From contig NZ_JAHNZT010000005.1 in the NCBI RefSeq assembly GCF_019039035.1, positions 62,001 through 126,000 of the forward strand: a stretch of DNA of 64,000 nt, written 5' to 3'. Positions 17,398 to 26,611 of the stretch are shown in pieces (position 1 is the stretch's first letter; each line of letters starts with the position of its first letter). Under the pieces are notes generated by a model. The model was not told where the DNA came from and searched no databases. It saw only the letters and a list, made by a program, of their open reading frames with translations. Made by a program: the position numbers and the translations under genes. This stretch comes from Citreicoccus inhibens. Lineage in GTDB: Bacteria; Myxococcota; Myxococcia; Myxococcales; Myxococcaceae.

Positions 17398-18102
17398 ATG
17401 AACGTGATGCAATGGCGAAGTCTGGAGGAGATGTTGAAGGGGCTGGTGGTGCCGGAGATCTACTCCGTGGAGCTGTTGGCGAGGGAGGACATCCCGAAGG
17501 TCACGGCGTTGCTGCGGGCGTGGTATCCGGACATCCGGGTGGGGACGGAGAGCCGTCACCTGGAGCCCGCGTTCTATGAGCGCGAGTTCTCCCTGCGGGG
17601 CGAGTCCGAGGACCGCCCGCTGACCGCGCTGGTCTGCCGCGCGCGGGAGAGCAATGACATCATTGGTCTGCTGACGCTGGAGAAGAACGTGCGAGGGCTC
17701 CAGATCTCCGCCCCCATGGGCGCGGTGGAGCCGACGTATCGGGGCTTGGGGATTGGCCAATTGGGTGTCCCCGTGCTGGAGGTGGTGGGTCGGAGCATCG
17801 GGGCGGAGGTCGCGTTGTATTACTCGACGCTCAAGGTCGCGCGGACCCAGCGCAATGCCGAGCGCCATGGCTTCAAGCTGGTGGGGCTCGTGCCTGCCTT
17901 CGACGTGGATGCCATTGGGCCTGGCACCGTGAAGCGCGTGTATGAGGCGCTCTACGCCAAGGTGTTGGTGGGGCCGGAGAAGGTGCACCTGCCGGATTGG
18001 AATGTGTTGATTCCATCCACGCGAGCGCTCTTCACCCACCTCTTCGGCGCCCACCCGGCGGACACCGCTGGCTCGCCGCCTCTGGAATTGCGCCATGGTT
18101 GA
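17398..18102 (+). CDS. GNAT-family N-acetyltransferase
   Basis: 234 residues from MNVMQWRSLE. The acetyl-CoA-binding signature is VEPTYRGLGIGQLGVPVLE (about 119-137), and NAERHGFKLVGLVPAF (about 160-175) is the typical distal GNAT strand. The substrate is unknown. The last 8 bp overlap the next gene, also a GNAT, so the two are translationally coupled. The N-terminal 35 residues are an extension ahead of the domain. No signal peptide is seen. The gene looks like the first of a two-gene operon with its promoter in the 439-bp region before it. Confidence 0.82.
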   Translation: MNVMQWRSLEEMLKGLVVPEIYSVELLAREDIPKVTALLRAWYPDIRVGTESRHLEPAFYEREFSLRGESEDRPLTALVCRARESNDIIGLLTLEKNVRGLQISAPMGAVEPTYRGLGIGQLGVPVLEVVGRSIGAEVALYYSTLKVARTQRNAERHGFKLVGLVPAFDVDAIGPGTVKRVYEALYAKVLVGPEKVHLPDWNVLIPSTRALFTHLFGAHPADTAGSPPLELRHG

Positions 18103-19144
18103 GGTCCGTACCTTCGAGGGGGATGCCGCGGAGGCGTCGCGCTTCACCAACCGGGTCTGGCAAGCAAGCTACGGGGGGAAGGTGCCACTCGCGCTGTGGG
18201 ACGAGCGGTATTTCGACTGGCTTCTCTTTGGCAATCGCCACGCGGGTACGGATTTTCTGCTGGGGGCCTACCTGAACGGGAAGTTGGTGGGGACCCTCTT
18301 CGCCGAGCGCACGCGGATCCGCCTGGGCGAGGGCGAGGTGGATGGCACGTTCGCGAGCTGGGCCAGCGTGGACACGTCGCATCGTGGGCTGGGCATCGGG
18401 CGCAAGCTCGCCGCCGAGCTGTTGCATCGGCACCGGGAGCGCGGCGCGCGGCTGGCGCTGGGCTGTGTGGCGCACGGCTCCGAAGGGGCGGGGTTCTGGG
18501 GGAAGAATCAACAGACGCGCTTCATGGACGAGATGGGGCTGTGGATTCATGTCTTTGAGCCGGAGGCGATGACGCGTTGGTCGTTTCATCGTTCCGAGCG
18601 CGCCTTCTTCCGCCTGCTGCGCCCCTTTCAGCGGCACAGCTACCGGGCGGCCACGAAGGAAGGCATCCGGCTCTACCGGCCCACGGACCTGCCGCAATGC
18701 ACGGCGCTCATCCAGCATGTGATGAAGCCCGTCACGTTTGGCTATGCGTACACCACGGAGCGGCTGGCGCATCAGCTTCAATATCGAGACATGCCGAGGA
18801 CCTTCGTCCTGGAGCGCGACGGCGTCATCCAGGGGCTCGTCAATTACTACACCCTCCAGCTGCGGGCGCGCGAGACCCGGTCGATGGGCGTGGTGGACCT
18901 GATGGCCTTCAAGGACGGCGTCTCGCCAAGCGAGCAGCGCCGGTTGCTCCAGGTCACGATGCAAGACATGGAGCAGCAGGGCGTGAGCACCGCCGCGATG
19001 CTGCGCCTGGCGGGCGGGCCCTCGAAGGTGATGTGGCGCTCGGGCTGGCTGCCGTGGTTGAGCGGTGGCCGGGTGGCGTGTCTGCTCCCTACCTCGGATG
19101 TGGTGCTGCCCGCCTCGCCGCGTGTCTTCACGCACCTGCGCTGA
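18095..19144 (+). CDS. two-domain GNAT acetyltransferase-like protein
   Basis: 349 residues from MVEVRTFEGD. The first GNAT domain has the CoA motif VDTSHRGLGIGRKLAAELL (about 92-110) and then CVAHGSEGAGFWGK. The second half (190-349) repeats a GNAT-like fold (GIRLYRPTDLPQCTALI, FVLERDGVIQGLVNYY, VDLMAF) but lacks a clear CoA loop, as in many tandem GNATs. It overlaps the upstream GNAT gene by 8 bp, suggesting that the two proteins act together or are paralogues in one pathway. Substrate cannot be predicted. It converges with the Ser/Thr kinase gene, the stops being 51 bp apart. Confidence 0.8.
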   Translation: MVEVRTFEGDAAEASRFTNRVWQASYGGKVPLALWDERYFDWLLFGNRHAGTDFLLGAYLNGKLVGTLFAERTRIRLGEGEVDGTFASWASVDTSHRGLGIGRKLAAELLHRHRERGARLALGCVAHGSEGAGFWGKNQQTRFMDEMGLWIHVFEPEAMTRWSFHRSERAFFRLLRPFQRHSYRAATKEGIRLYRPTDLPQCTALIQHVMKPVTFGYAYTTERLAHQLQYRDMPRTFVLERDGVIQGLVNYYTLQLRARETRSMGVVDLMAFKDGVSPSEQRRLLQVTMQDMEQQGVSTAAMLRLAGGPSKVMWRSGWLPWLSGGRVACLLPTSDVVLPASPRVFTHLR

Positions 19145-19198
19145 GACGCGCCGCGGAGGGACGCGCTCGGATGCGCGCGCCTCTTTCGCGGTGTCTCA
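19142..19198. terminator. possible bidirectional hairpin between convergent genes
   Basis: TGAGAC (19142-19147) pairs with GTCTCA (19193-19198), and inner CCGCG (19151-19155) with CGCGG (19187-19191). The arms include both stop codons. The stem is interrupted and has no long T-tract, so this is a weak call. Confidence 0.3.
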
Positions 19199-21166
19199 CT
19201 CGGGCCGGGCCTGGGCGCTCTCCAGCCGCACGAAGAACTTGCAGAGCTTGTCTCCGGGGCGGACCTCGCAGTCGGTGCTGTAGGTCCGCTTCGTGGGCTC
19301 GTGACGGAGCGTGAGCTGGTGGCGCCCTTCGTAGAGCGTCACCTGCGGTGGGCCGTGCAGCGGCTGTCCGTCCACCGTCAGGACGGTCATGTCGTCCGGC
19401 CTGCCTCGCAGCGTCACGCTGAGCTGCTGGGGGTTCAAGGAGACGGTGCGCTTCTCGCCCGCCTTGAGTTGAAGCCGAGCGGACTTGTCGAAGCGTGACT
19501 TGTTGGCGGTGCCGGACAGCTCGATGCGCACCACGCCCGGGTCCACCGAGAGCGCGAGCGGCGTGCGCCCGACGACGCGGTCATTGAGTCGCACCTGGCC
19601 GGATGGGCGTGACTCGATTCGCAGCAGCGCCTGGGTGGCGGTGGGCTCGGGCGCATCGGCGGCCTGTGTGCCCGTGGTGTCGGCCTCCGGTGTGGCTTCA
19701 CCCATGTCCAGGGCTCGAGCCGTGACCGCGGTGGGGTGGTCCGCGCCGTGGGGGGCATTGTCCGCGGGCGCGGCGGGGTTGCCCGCCTGGATGTCATTGC
19801 CGCGCGCGACCTGCGTGCCATTGCCGCCGGGCGAAGTCGGGGTGCCCCTCTCGGTGGGCGCGGGAGGAGGGGCCGCTGGCGGTGCTCCAGGCGCGGTGCC
19901 CTGTGCGCCCGCGGCTGGCCGAGGCGCGTCCGCCTGCGCGACCGGCGTGGGCTCGGCGTGGTTGCGGTTTGCCCACCACGCCCCCGCGCTCGCGGCGAGC
20001 CCCAGGCCCGCGAGGATGCCGAGCCCCGCCACCCACGGCCGCGAGGCGGAGCGCCGAGGCAGCGCGGCGGTGACCACGTGCTCGGGCGCGGCCTTCGATG
20101 CGGACTGGTGCGTGGCCTCGGTATGAGACGCGACGCCGCTCACCGAGGACACCGGGCGGGGCGTGCGCGACGTGTTCACCCGGGCCGACGGCGTGGACGG
20201 CGAGGAGGGAGATGAGGGCGGGGGCGCTGATTCATCGGAGGGGAGCGTGGGAAACAGCTCCTTCACCTGATTGCCAATCTCGCGCATCCCGACCCGCCGC
20301 CCCCATTGGAGGAGCAGGTCATCCAGCGCCGCCTGCAACGCGTGGCAGCTGGCGTAGCGGTTCTCGGGCTCGCGTGCGAGCGCCTGGTCGATGACGAGCG
20401 CCAGCGCCTCGGGAGTCTCCGGGCTCAGCTCCCGCACGTCGATCAACGGCTCTTGGAGCACCGCGCGCATGAGCTGCGCGTCGCTCTCGCCCTCGAAGGG
20501 TTTGCGCCCGGTGACCAGCTCATACAGCACCACGCCCAACGCATACAGGTCCGAGCGCGCGCTGGCGGGCTGCCCCATCAGGTACTCGGGCGCCATGTAG
20601 CCCAGCTTCCCCTTCAGGATTCCCGAGCGGGTGTGTTGACTGGCATTGGCGGCCTTCGCGATGCCGAAGTCCATCACCTTCACGTTGCCCGAGCGTGAGA
20701 CGAGCAGGTTGTCCGTGCTGATGTCTCGGTGGACGATGCTCAGGGGCTCGCCCGTGCGCGAATCACACAGCTCATGGGCATAGGCCAATCCCTCACAGGC
20801 CAGCGCGACGATGCGAGTGCTCAACTCCAGCGGAATGCGACGGCCCTGCTGAAGCGCCCGTTTGAAGAGGGCGCGGAGGTTGGGGCCCTCCACGTATTCC
20901 ATGGCAATGAAGTACGCGTCCTCCTCCTGTCCGAAGTCGAAGATTTGGACGATGTTGGGATGGTCCAGCTTCGCCACCAATTTCGCCTCGGAGAGGAACA
21001 TCTCGACGAATTGGGGGTCCTCCGCGAGGTGGGGGAGGATGCGTTTGACAACCAACAGTTTCTCGAAGCCCATGGGGCCGGCTGTCTTGGCGAGGAAGAC
21101 TTCAGCCATGCCGCCCGTGGCGAGCTTTCTCGTGAGCAGGTATCGGCCCATTTCCATCTGCGCCAT
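19196..21166 (-). CDS. Ser/Thr protein kinase with transmembrane segment and PEGA-like repeats
   Basis: 656 residues from MAQMEMGRYL. The kinase domain (8-280) is complete: glycine loop LATGGMAEVF, Lys41 (VVKRIL), Glu60, HRDISTDN (146-153), DFG (166-168) and GYMAPEY in the activation segment. The loop is HRDIS rather than the usual HRDLK, a variant seen in Myxococcota kinases. A Pro/Ser-rich linker, one transmembrane segment (GLGILAGLGLAASAGAWW, about 378-396) and a long Pro/Ala-rich extracytoplasmic stretch follow. The last 150 residues hold one or two PEGA-like modules (SRPSGQVRLNDRVVGRTPLAL; TVDGQPLHGPPQVTLYEG). It is predicted to signal across the inner membrane. AAAGGA precedes the start. 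It is divergent from the kelch gene, 54 bp away. Confidence 0.92.
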   Translation of the reverse strand: MAQMEMGRYLLTRKLATGGMAEVFLAKTAGPMGFEKLLVVKRILPHLAEDPQFVEMFLSEAKLVAKLDHPNIVQIFDFGQEEDAYFIAMEYVEGPNLRALFKRALQQGRRIPLELSTRIVALACEGLAYAHELCDSRTGEPLSIVHRDISTDNLLVSRSGNVKVMDFGIAKAANASQHTRSGILKGKLGYMAPEYLMGQPASARSDLYALGVVLYELVTGRKPFEGESDAQLMRAVLQEPLIDVRELSPETPEALALVIDQALAREPENRYASCHALQAALDDLLLQWGRRVGMREIGNQVKELFPTLPSDESAPPPSSPSSPSTPSARVNTSRTPRPVSSVSGVASHTEATHQSASKAAPEHVVTAALPRRSASRPWVAGLGILAGLGLAASAGAWWANRNHAEPTPVAQADAPRPAAGAQGTAPGAPPAAPPPAPTERGTPTSPGGNGTQVARGNDIQAGNPAAPADNAPHGADHPTAVTARALDMGEATPEADTTGTQAADAPEPTATQALLRIESRPSGQVRLNDRVVGRTPLALSVDPGVVRIELSGTANKSRFDKSARLQLKAGEKRTVSLNPQQLSVTLRGRPDDMTVLTVDGQPLHGPPQVTLYEGRHQLTLRHEPTKRTYSTDCEVRPGDKLCKFFVRLESAQARPE

Positions 21167-21220
21167 GAGTCCTTTTGCTGTGATATGGGTTCGAGAGGAG
21201 GTGCTCCCCCTTAGCACACC

Positions 21221-24200
21221 ATGCAGACCCCCGCTCTTGCTCGCCTTTCCTGGTCGTGGCTGTGTCTCGTGATGGCGTGTACGCCCCCAACTCCTGGCGG
21301 CGAGAGCGCATCGACACCGTCCCCCCATGTCGAGAAACAGACAGTTGTCATCGCGGACCCAGGGCGCCCGTTGGCGGCCCCGCCTGCGATTGCGGCGCTC
21401 GCGCCTGTCTGGGATGCCGTGCAGCCCCTGGGGACCGCGCGCCATTCCCATTCGACCACCTTGCTGCCTTCGGGAAAGGTGCTCGTGGCGGGTGGCTCCA
21501 ATGGCGCGCAAGCTGTTGCCACGGCGGAATTGTATGACCCCACCACCGGCCTCTGGACGCCCACGGGCGCCATGCCGGGCGCGCACTTCGTCCATTGCGC
21601 CACGTTGCTGCCCTCCGGGCAGGTGCTGGTCACGGGCGGCGAGGATGGGACGAAGCCCATTGGCACGGCGGAGCTGTATGACCTGGCCAGCGGGACCTGG
21701 CGCTCCGCCAGGCCGATGTCGACGGCCCGGTCTGGACACACGGCCACGGTGTTGAAGGACGGGCGCGTGCTGGTGGTGGGCGGCAGCTCGGGGACGACCT
21801 CGCTGGCTTCGGCGGAGCTCTATGACCCGTCCACCAACGTCTGGACCGCCACGCGCTCGCTGGTCAACCCGCGCTCGGGCCACACGGCCACGCTGCTCCC
21901 GTCTGGCAAGGTGCTCGTGGGCGGCGGCGCGGGCGTCACCAACGCGGAGCTGTATGACCCTGCGTCGGGGACTTGGAGCCCGGCGGGGACCATGACGACC
22001 CTGCGCAACTACCCGGCCGCCACGGTGCTGGTGTCAGGCCGGGTGCTGGTGGCGGGGGGCCAGTCGAGCAATGGGATGGTGGCCAGCGCGGAGCTGTATG
22101 ACCCTGCAACAAACAGCTGGAGCGCGACGGGCTCGATGTCGATGGCGCGCATGTATCCATCCGCCACGGCGCTGCCGTCCGGAAAGCTCCTGGTGGCGGG
22201 GGGCCTGATTGGAGTCGCGCCGATCCCCGTCGTCGCGGCGGCGGAGTTGTATGACCCCGCGACGGGGACGTGGAGCGCGGCGCCGTCGCTGAGCGTGGGG
22301 CGCTACTGGCACACGGCGACGTTGCTTCCTTCGGGGCGGGTGCTGGTCGTGGGCGGCTTCGACACGAACACCGCCCTGGCCACCAACGAACTGTATGACG
22401 CCGAGTCGCCACACTGGGGCAGCACGGGGACTGTGGCGAGCGCGCGCAACTCCCATGTGGCCACGCTGCTGTCCACGGGCAAGGTCCTGATCGCCGGGGG
22501 CGTGGCCGCTCAGGATGGCCACGTGCTGGCCACCACCGAGCTGTATGACCCGGAGCCGGGGACGTGGGCAGGTGCGACGCCCATGTCCGTGGCGCGCATG
22601 AACCATACGCTCACGCCGCTGCCCTCCGGGCGCGTGTTGGCGGTGGGCGGCTTCGATGGGACGCGGGTGCTCGCGTCGTCAGAGCTGTTCGATCCGCAGG
22701 CGAGTGTCTGGGTTCCCGTGGGGGACATGACCCTGCGTCGGGGACATCACACCGCGACGCTGTTGCCGTCGGGGAAGGTGCTCGTCACGGGAGGCCAGAA
22801 CGAGGATGGCTTCACCAACACGGCGGAGCTGTATGACCTCGCCACGGGGACGTGGAGCCCCACGGGAGTGATGCCCAATATCCGGGCGCGGCACGTGGCC
22901 GTGCTGCTGTCCACGGGCAAGGTGTTGGTGGCGGGGGGCACGGATGGCACCGCGACGCTGGGCCGGGCGGACCTGTACGACCCGGTCACCGGCAAGTGGT
23001 CCGTGACGGGCGACATGTCGGTGGCGCGCCAGGACCCCACGGTGACGGTGTTGCCGTCGGGGCGGGTGTTGGTGGCGGGCGGCTCGGATGGGACGGCCTT
23101 CCTCACCAAGGCGGAGGTCTATGACCCCGTCACGGGGACGTGGACCGCGACGACCAACACGATGACGGCGGGGCGCCGAGGGGCCACGGCGACGTTGCTG
23201 CCATCGGGCCGCGTGCTGCTGGCGGGGGGCTCCAAGACGACACAGCCGCTCACGGCGGAGCTGTATGAGCCGGCGACGGGCTTGTGGACGTCGATTCCTC
23301 CGGCGGGCGGCGTGTATGTGAATCACTCGGCGACGTTGCTGCCTCGGGGCAAGGTGCTGTTGACCGGCGGGCTCACCGCGAACGTCGAACTGCTGGACGA
23401 CCGCGGCGCGTTGGAGGAGTGGCGTCCCGAGGTGACCTCGCCGGACCTGCTGCCCCCCGGAACGACGGTGGTGCTGGCCGGCAAGCTGCTGCGCGGTTTG
23501 TCCGAGGCGAGCAGTGGCGGCTTCAACTCCTCGCCGAGCGGCATCCCGCTGTTCGCGCTCACCTCGCTGGAGTCGGGGGCCCGGGTGACGCTCACGGTGG
23601 ACCGCTTCACGGACACGTCCGCCACGGTTCAGGTGCCGCGCATCGCGCCGGGCGCCTATGTCCTCTCCGTCCTGGTCAACGGGGTGTCGTCGAGTCGCGA
23701 GGTGCGCGTCGCGGATGACACGTTGCCGGAGACGCGGTTCACGACCGCGCCCGCGGCGATCACCAACGTGCGCGCCGGGCCGTTCACGCTGGATTCGCCG
23801 GACAGTGATTTGATGGGCTTCGAGTGCAGCCTGGACTCGGCGGCCTTCGCGCCCTGCGGACGGACGCCCACGCTCCCCGCGCTCGCGGACGGTTCGCACA
23901 CGCTCGCGGCGCGCGCCATCGACACGAGCGGCAACATGGACGCCACGCCCGAGCGCCGCACCTGGACCTTGGATACGCAGCCGCCCGCGCCGCCCGTGGT
24001 GACGTCTCCCGCCGAGGGCGACGAGGTGACGGGATTGGCCACCATCACCGGCACCGCGGAGGTGGGCAGCCAGGTGTCTGTCTATTTCGATGGGGAGCTT
24101 GCGGGCACCGCGACGGCCACGGATGGAAAGTGGAGCGTCGAGTCCGGCCTGGATGTGGACTCGCGCACCCACGCGCTCACCGCCACCGCCACGGACGTCG

Positions 24201-25273
24201 CGGGCAATGTCAGCCAGGGCTCCCCCGCGCTCAAGATCCAGACGCGGCCGGATAGCTATTACGCCGGCTGCGGCAGCGCGGGTGGGGCGCCCAGCCCGTG
24301 GGCCTGGGTGTCGGCGCTGTTCCTCTTGAGCGCGCGCTGGCTGCGGGGCGCCTCGCGGGGCGCCGCGGTGGTCCTGGCGCTGTGTGTCTTCACCGTGCCG
24401 TCGCGCGCCGTCGCGGAGCCGGCCTCGTGTCCCACGTGTCCGCGTCCGCACAATCCCTCGCTGCGCCGCGTGGAGCGGCTCTATGGAGACCTGGAGTACG
24501 AGAAGGCGCTGTCGCTGCTCCAGAAGGTGCGTGCCCAACCGGGCAATGGCCCCGAGGATGTCCTCTGGATGGATTTGATGGAGGGCATGCTGCAGTACGG
24601 GCTGGGCCGCATGGAGCCGTCCGACGCGGCCTTCGGGCGCGCGTTGGCGCAGGACGCCACGGTGTCGCTGCCGGTGGAGGACGCGTCGAGCACGCTGCGC
24701 GAGCGGTTCACTCGCCTGCGTCAGCAGCGCATGCAGGCCCGCGCGCCCGCGCCTCCGGTCACGCCCCCGCCGGCCCCCGCGGCGCCGCCTCCGACACCCG
24801 AGGCGTCTCCGTCGCTGCCCCCCTCCCCCGAGGGGGGCTGGGCGTTGCGCATGGTGGGCCTGCGGGGCGAGCGGGACATGGTGGGCTCCGGGATGTTGCC
24901 CGCGGTCACCGCCGAGGTGGTCCACGCGCCCCACGAGGCGCCGGACGGCTTCGGGTATGGCGCGGCGCTCACGGTGCTGGGCCAGAAGGCGGGGCCGGAC
25001 GTGCGCGCGGAGGGGCGCCTCTTCCTGCCTGGGATTCAAGGCTCGGGCGGGCTGCTGCTGCGGCCGTATGGGTTGCTGGGCGCCACCGCCTTCATTCCGC
25101 AGGGCGCGGTGGGCGGGCGCGCGGGGCTGGGGTTGGGCCTGCGCACGGGGCGCTTCCACGTCTTCGCGGACGTGGCCTACGAGCGCTTCGTCAACACGGA
25201 GCGAGGCTTCGGCGCGGACGCGCTCCTGCTGGCCGTGGGAGCCGGGTGGGCCCCCATGGCCACGAGCTGGTGA
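21221..25273 (+). CDS. kelch-repeat surface lipoprotein with MYXO-CTERM-like tail, fused in frame to a second exported protein
   Basis: 1350 residues without an internal stop. A lipoprotein-type signal (LCLVMAC) leads to 14 kelch-like repeats (75-727) forming two beta-propellers or one large one, then a galactose-oxidase-type C-terminal sandwich (730-830) and two Ig-like domains (835-1010). At 1014-1045, YYAGCGSAGG, a hydrophobic run (WAWVSALFLLSARW) and Arg residues match a MYXO-CTERM sorting tail, which normally ends a protein. Here the frame continues at once into a signal-peptide-like segment (GAAVVLALCVFTVPSRAVA, about 1046-1064), a Cys-containing mature start, TPR-like helices, a Pro-rich linker (1173-1205) and a beta-rich, possibly barrel-like end. 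It may be a true fusion or two genes with the first stop lost. No internal ATG with a Shine-Dalgarno is present at the junction. Confidence 0.82.
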   Translation: MQTPALARLSWSWLCLVMACTPPTPGGESASTPSPHVEKQTVVIADPGRPLAAPPAIAALAPVWDAVQPLGTARHSHSTTLLPSGKVLVAGGSNGAQAVATAELYDPTTGLWTPTGAMPGAHFVHCATLLPSGQVLVTGGEDGTKPIGTAELYDLASGTWRSARPMSTARSGHTATVLKDGRVLVVGGSSGTTSLASAELYDPSTNVWTATRSLVNPRSGHTATLLPSGKVLVGGGAGVTNAELYDPASGTWSPAGTMTTLRNYPAATVLVSGRVLVAGGQSSNGMVASAELYDPATNSWSATGSMSMARMYPSATALPSGKLLVAGGLIGVAPIPVVAAAELYDPATGTWSAAPSLSVGRYWHTATLLPSGRVLVVGGFDTNTALATNELYDAESPHWGSTGTVASARNSHVATLLSTGKVLIAGGVAAQDGHVLATTELYDPEPGTWAGATPMSVARMNHTLTPLPSGRVLAVGGFDGTRVLASSELFDPQASVWVPVGDMTLRRGHHTATLLPSGKVLVTGGQNEDGFTNTAELYDLATGTWSPTGVMPNIRARHVAVLLSTGKVLVAGGTDGTATLGRADLYDPVTGKWSVTGDMSVARQDPTVTVLPSGRVLVAGGSDGTAFLTKAEVYDPVTGTWTATTNTMTAGRRGATATLLPSGRVLLAGGSKTTQPLTAELYEPATGLWTSIPPAGGVYVNHSATLLPRGKVLLTGGLTANVELLDDRGALEEWRPEVTSPDLLPPGTTVVLAGKLLRGLSEASSGGFNSSPSGIPLFALTSLESGARVTLTVDRFTDTSATVQVPRIAPGAYVLSVLVNGVSSSREVRVADDTLPETRFTTAPAAITNVRAGPFTLDSPDSDLMGFECSLDSAAFAPCGRTPTLPALADGSHTLAARAIDTSGNMDATPERRTWTLDTQPPAPPVVTSPAEGDEVTGLATITGTAEVGSQVSVYFDGELAGTATATDGKWSVESGLDVDSRTHALTATATDVAGNVSQGSPALKIQTRPDSYYAGCGSAGGAPSPWAWVSALFLLSARWLRGASRGAAVVLALCVFTVPSRAVAEPASCPTCPRPHNPSLRRVERLYGDLEYEKALSLLQKVRAQPGNGPEDVLWMDLMEGMLQYGLGRMEPSDAAFGRALAQDATVSLPVEDASSTLRERFTRLRQQRMQARAPAPPVTPPPAPAAPPPTPEASPSLPPSPEGGWALRMVGLRGERDMVGSGMLPAVTAEVVHAPHEAPDGFGYGAALTVLGQKAGPDVRAEGRLFLPGIQGSGGLLLRPYGLLGATAFIPQGAVGGRAGLGLGLRTGRFHVFADVAYERFVNTERGFGADALLLAVGAGWAPMATSW
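21443..23400 (+). repeat. 14 kelch-type coding repeats
   Basis: Each unit is about 45-50 codons with the pattern H-x-A-T-L-L-P-S-G-[KR]-V-L-V-x-G-G, then A-E-L-Y-D-P-x-[TS]-G-x-W. The DNA copies are similar enough to cause recombination or assembly errors. Confidence 0.9.
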
Positions 25274-25316
25274 GCGACGGCGCTCACCCGCTCAGCGCAT
25301 CGGGTGGAAGGTGCGC

Positions 25317-26363
25317 TCAGCGCACCTGGTTGTTGCTGTTGGCAATGCCCGAGGCGCGCAGGGTGGACAGCATCGAGGAGTCAGGGGTGGTCAGGGCGAC
25401 CTTGATCTTCTGGTCGCCCACGAACACGGTGCCCATGGCCTGGATGCCCGTGCCCTCGGGCATCTTGAGCTGACTGCGCTTCGACCCGGGGATCTGCATC
25501 ATCTTGTTGAAGCTCGCCTCGGAGGTGCAGACCATTCCCTTGAGGTTGTCCTTGAGGGGAATCTTCTCCCAGTGGAGTTGCTCGTTCTGGACCTTGAGGT
25601 CCGAGCCGCTCACCGTGGTGTTGAAGTTGTCATTGCGGCCCGACTCGGTCTGCTTGCCCCACATCTCCTTCGTCCGAGTGAGGGGATCTCCCTTGGGGAG
25701 GCCCACCTGGTCCTTCTTCGCCGCGCCCGGCACCAGGCCCATGTTGTCCGTCGAGGACGCGCGCCAGGCTTCGGTGCCACCGCCTCCGCTGGAGGAGGCC
25801 TCGAAGGTGTGGCCGGGCTTCATGAGGAAGTTGGGACTGAGGATGAGCTGCACCTTGTCCGCGTTGCTGCCCACCCCGTAGCCCTCGGCCTTCCACCCCT
25901 TCTGCTCCGTGCCCACGGCGCGGGTGTAGACCCCCAGCGCGCCGCCGCCGTTGCGGTCCGCGTCCCGCGAGTACTTTCCGCTCTTGCCCAGCCGGTTGTA
26001 CGCGGAGCTGAGCTGCCCGTTGCTCAGCGCGTCCTTGACGAAGTCCGGGCTCATTCCGTGCGTGAGGCACGCGGTCTTGTCGATGCTCAGCGGCTTGCTT
26101 TCGCGCGTGCCCTTGGCGAGCGCGGGCGCCGGACCTTGTGGATGCAGCGTCGGGGCCGCGGGCTTCTTGGCCGAACTGGAGACCGCGCCCGCCGGGCTGA
26201 AGGCGCTGGAGTCGAGCGCGATGGGAGGGTGGCTCGGGGCGGCGGTGCTGCTGGTGTGCGGGGGGATGATGGGGGGCGGCTGCTTGGGGGGATCCGCGCG
26301 GGCCTTCAGCTTCGTGTTTCCAACCTGTGTCAGGGTGGGCTTCGGGATTTGGGTGGCCTTCAT
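25317..26363 (-). CDS. proline-rich protein with possible ADP-ribosyltransferase-like domain
   Basis: 348 residues from MKATQIPKPT (ATG at 26363, GGAG 10 nt before; an in-frame TTG at 26396 is less likely). Residues 15-90 are Pro/Ala/Ser-rich and probably disordered. The globular part starts near 95: TACLTHGMSPDFVKDALSNG, then GGALGVYTRAVG, LILSPNFLMKPGHTF and later NEQLHWEKIPLKDNLKGMV. The spacing of an early His, a central (V/I)YT and a late E-Q-x-H-x-E before an IPL strand resembles the H-Y-E layout of ADP-ribosyltransferase-fold toxins such as DarT relatives. That is inference from pattern only. There is no signal peptide. It lies 248 bp from another Pro-rich gene on the same strand. Confidence 0.65.
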   Translation of the reverse strand: MKATQIPKPTLTQVGNTKLKARADPPKQPPPIIPPHTSSTAAPSHPPIALDSSAFSPAGAVSSSAKKPAAPTLHPQGPAPALAKGTRESKPLSIDKTACLTHGMSPDFVKDALSNGQLSSAYNRLGKSGKYSRDADRNGGGALGVYTRAVGTEQKGWKAEGYGVGSNADKVQLILSPNFLMKPGHTFEASSSGGGGTEAWRASSTDNMGLVPGAAKKDQVGLPKGDPLTRTKEMWGKQTESGRNDNFNTTVSGSDLKVQNEQLHWEKIPLKDNLKGMVCTSEASFNKMMQIPGSKRSQLKMPEGTGIQAMGTVFVGDQKIKVALTTPDSSMLSTLRASGIANSNNQVR

Positions 26364-26611
26364 GGCGTCCGGACTCCAATCTGACTGCGCGACCAAGCAG
26401 AGCTAACACAGACATGCGGGCGCCGCGGGTATTCCCGGAATGGGCTTGCACGCCAGGGCACATCCGGTCCTCCTGGGATGTGCTGGCTTGCCGCGAGAAT
26501 GAAATGTCGCCGTCGGGCTGAAGGGGCCCGGAGCGCGACTGTTCGCTGTCTGACATTGCCCCGCTCCCGGAGCGCCGGGGGCGGGACGACGGGGGCGCAT
26601 GCCCCCATGGC

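Noticed and set aside
21443-23400. Regular repeats that might suggest a CRISPR array
   Set aside because: The repeats are coding kelch units of about 140 bp without unique spacers of constant length.
22679-25159. 826-codon minus-strand frame across the kelch gene
   Set aside because: Arg/His/Gln-rich with no domain; it mirrors the repeat units of the kelch gene on the plus strand.
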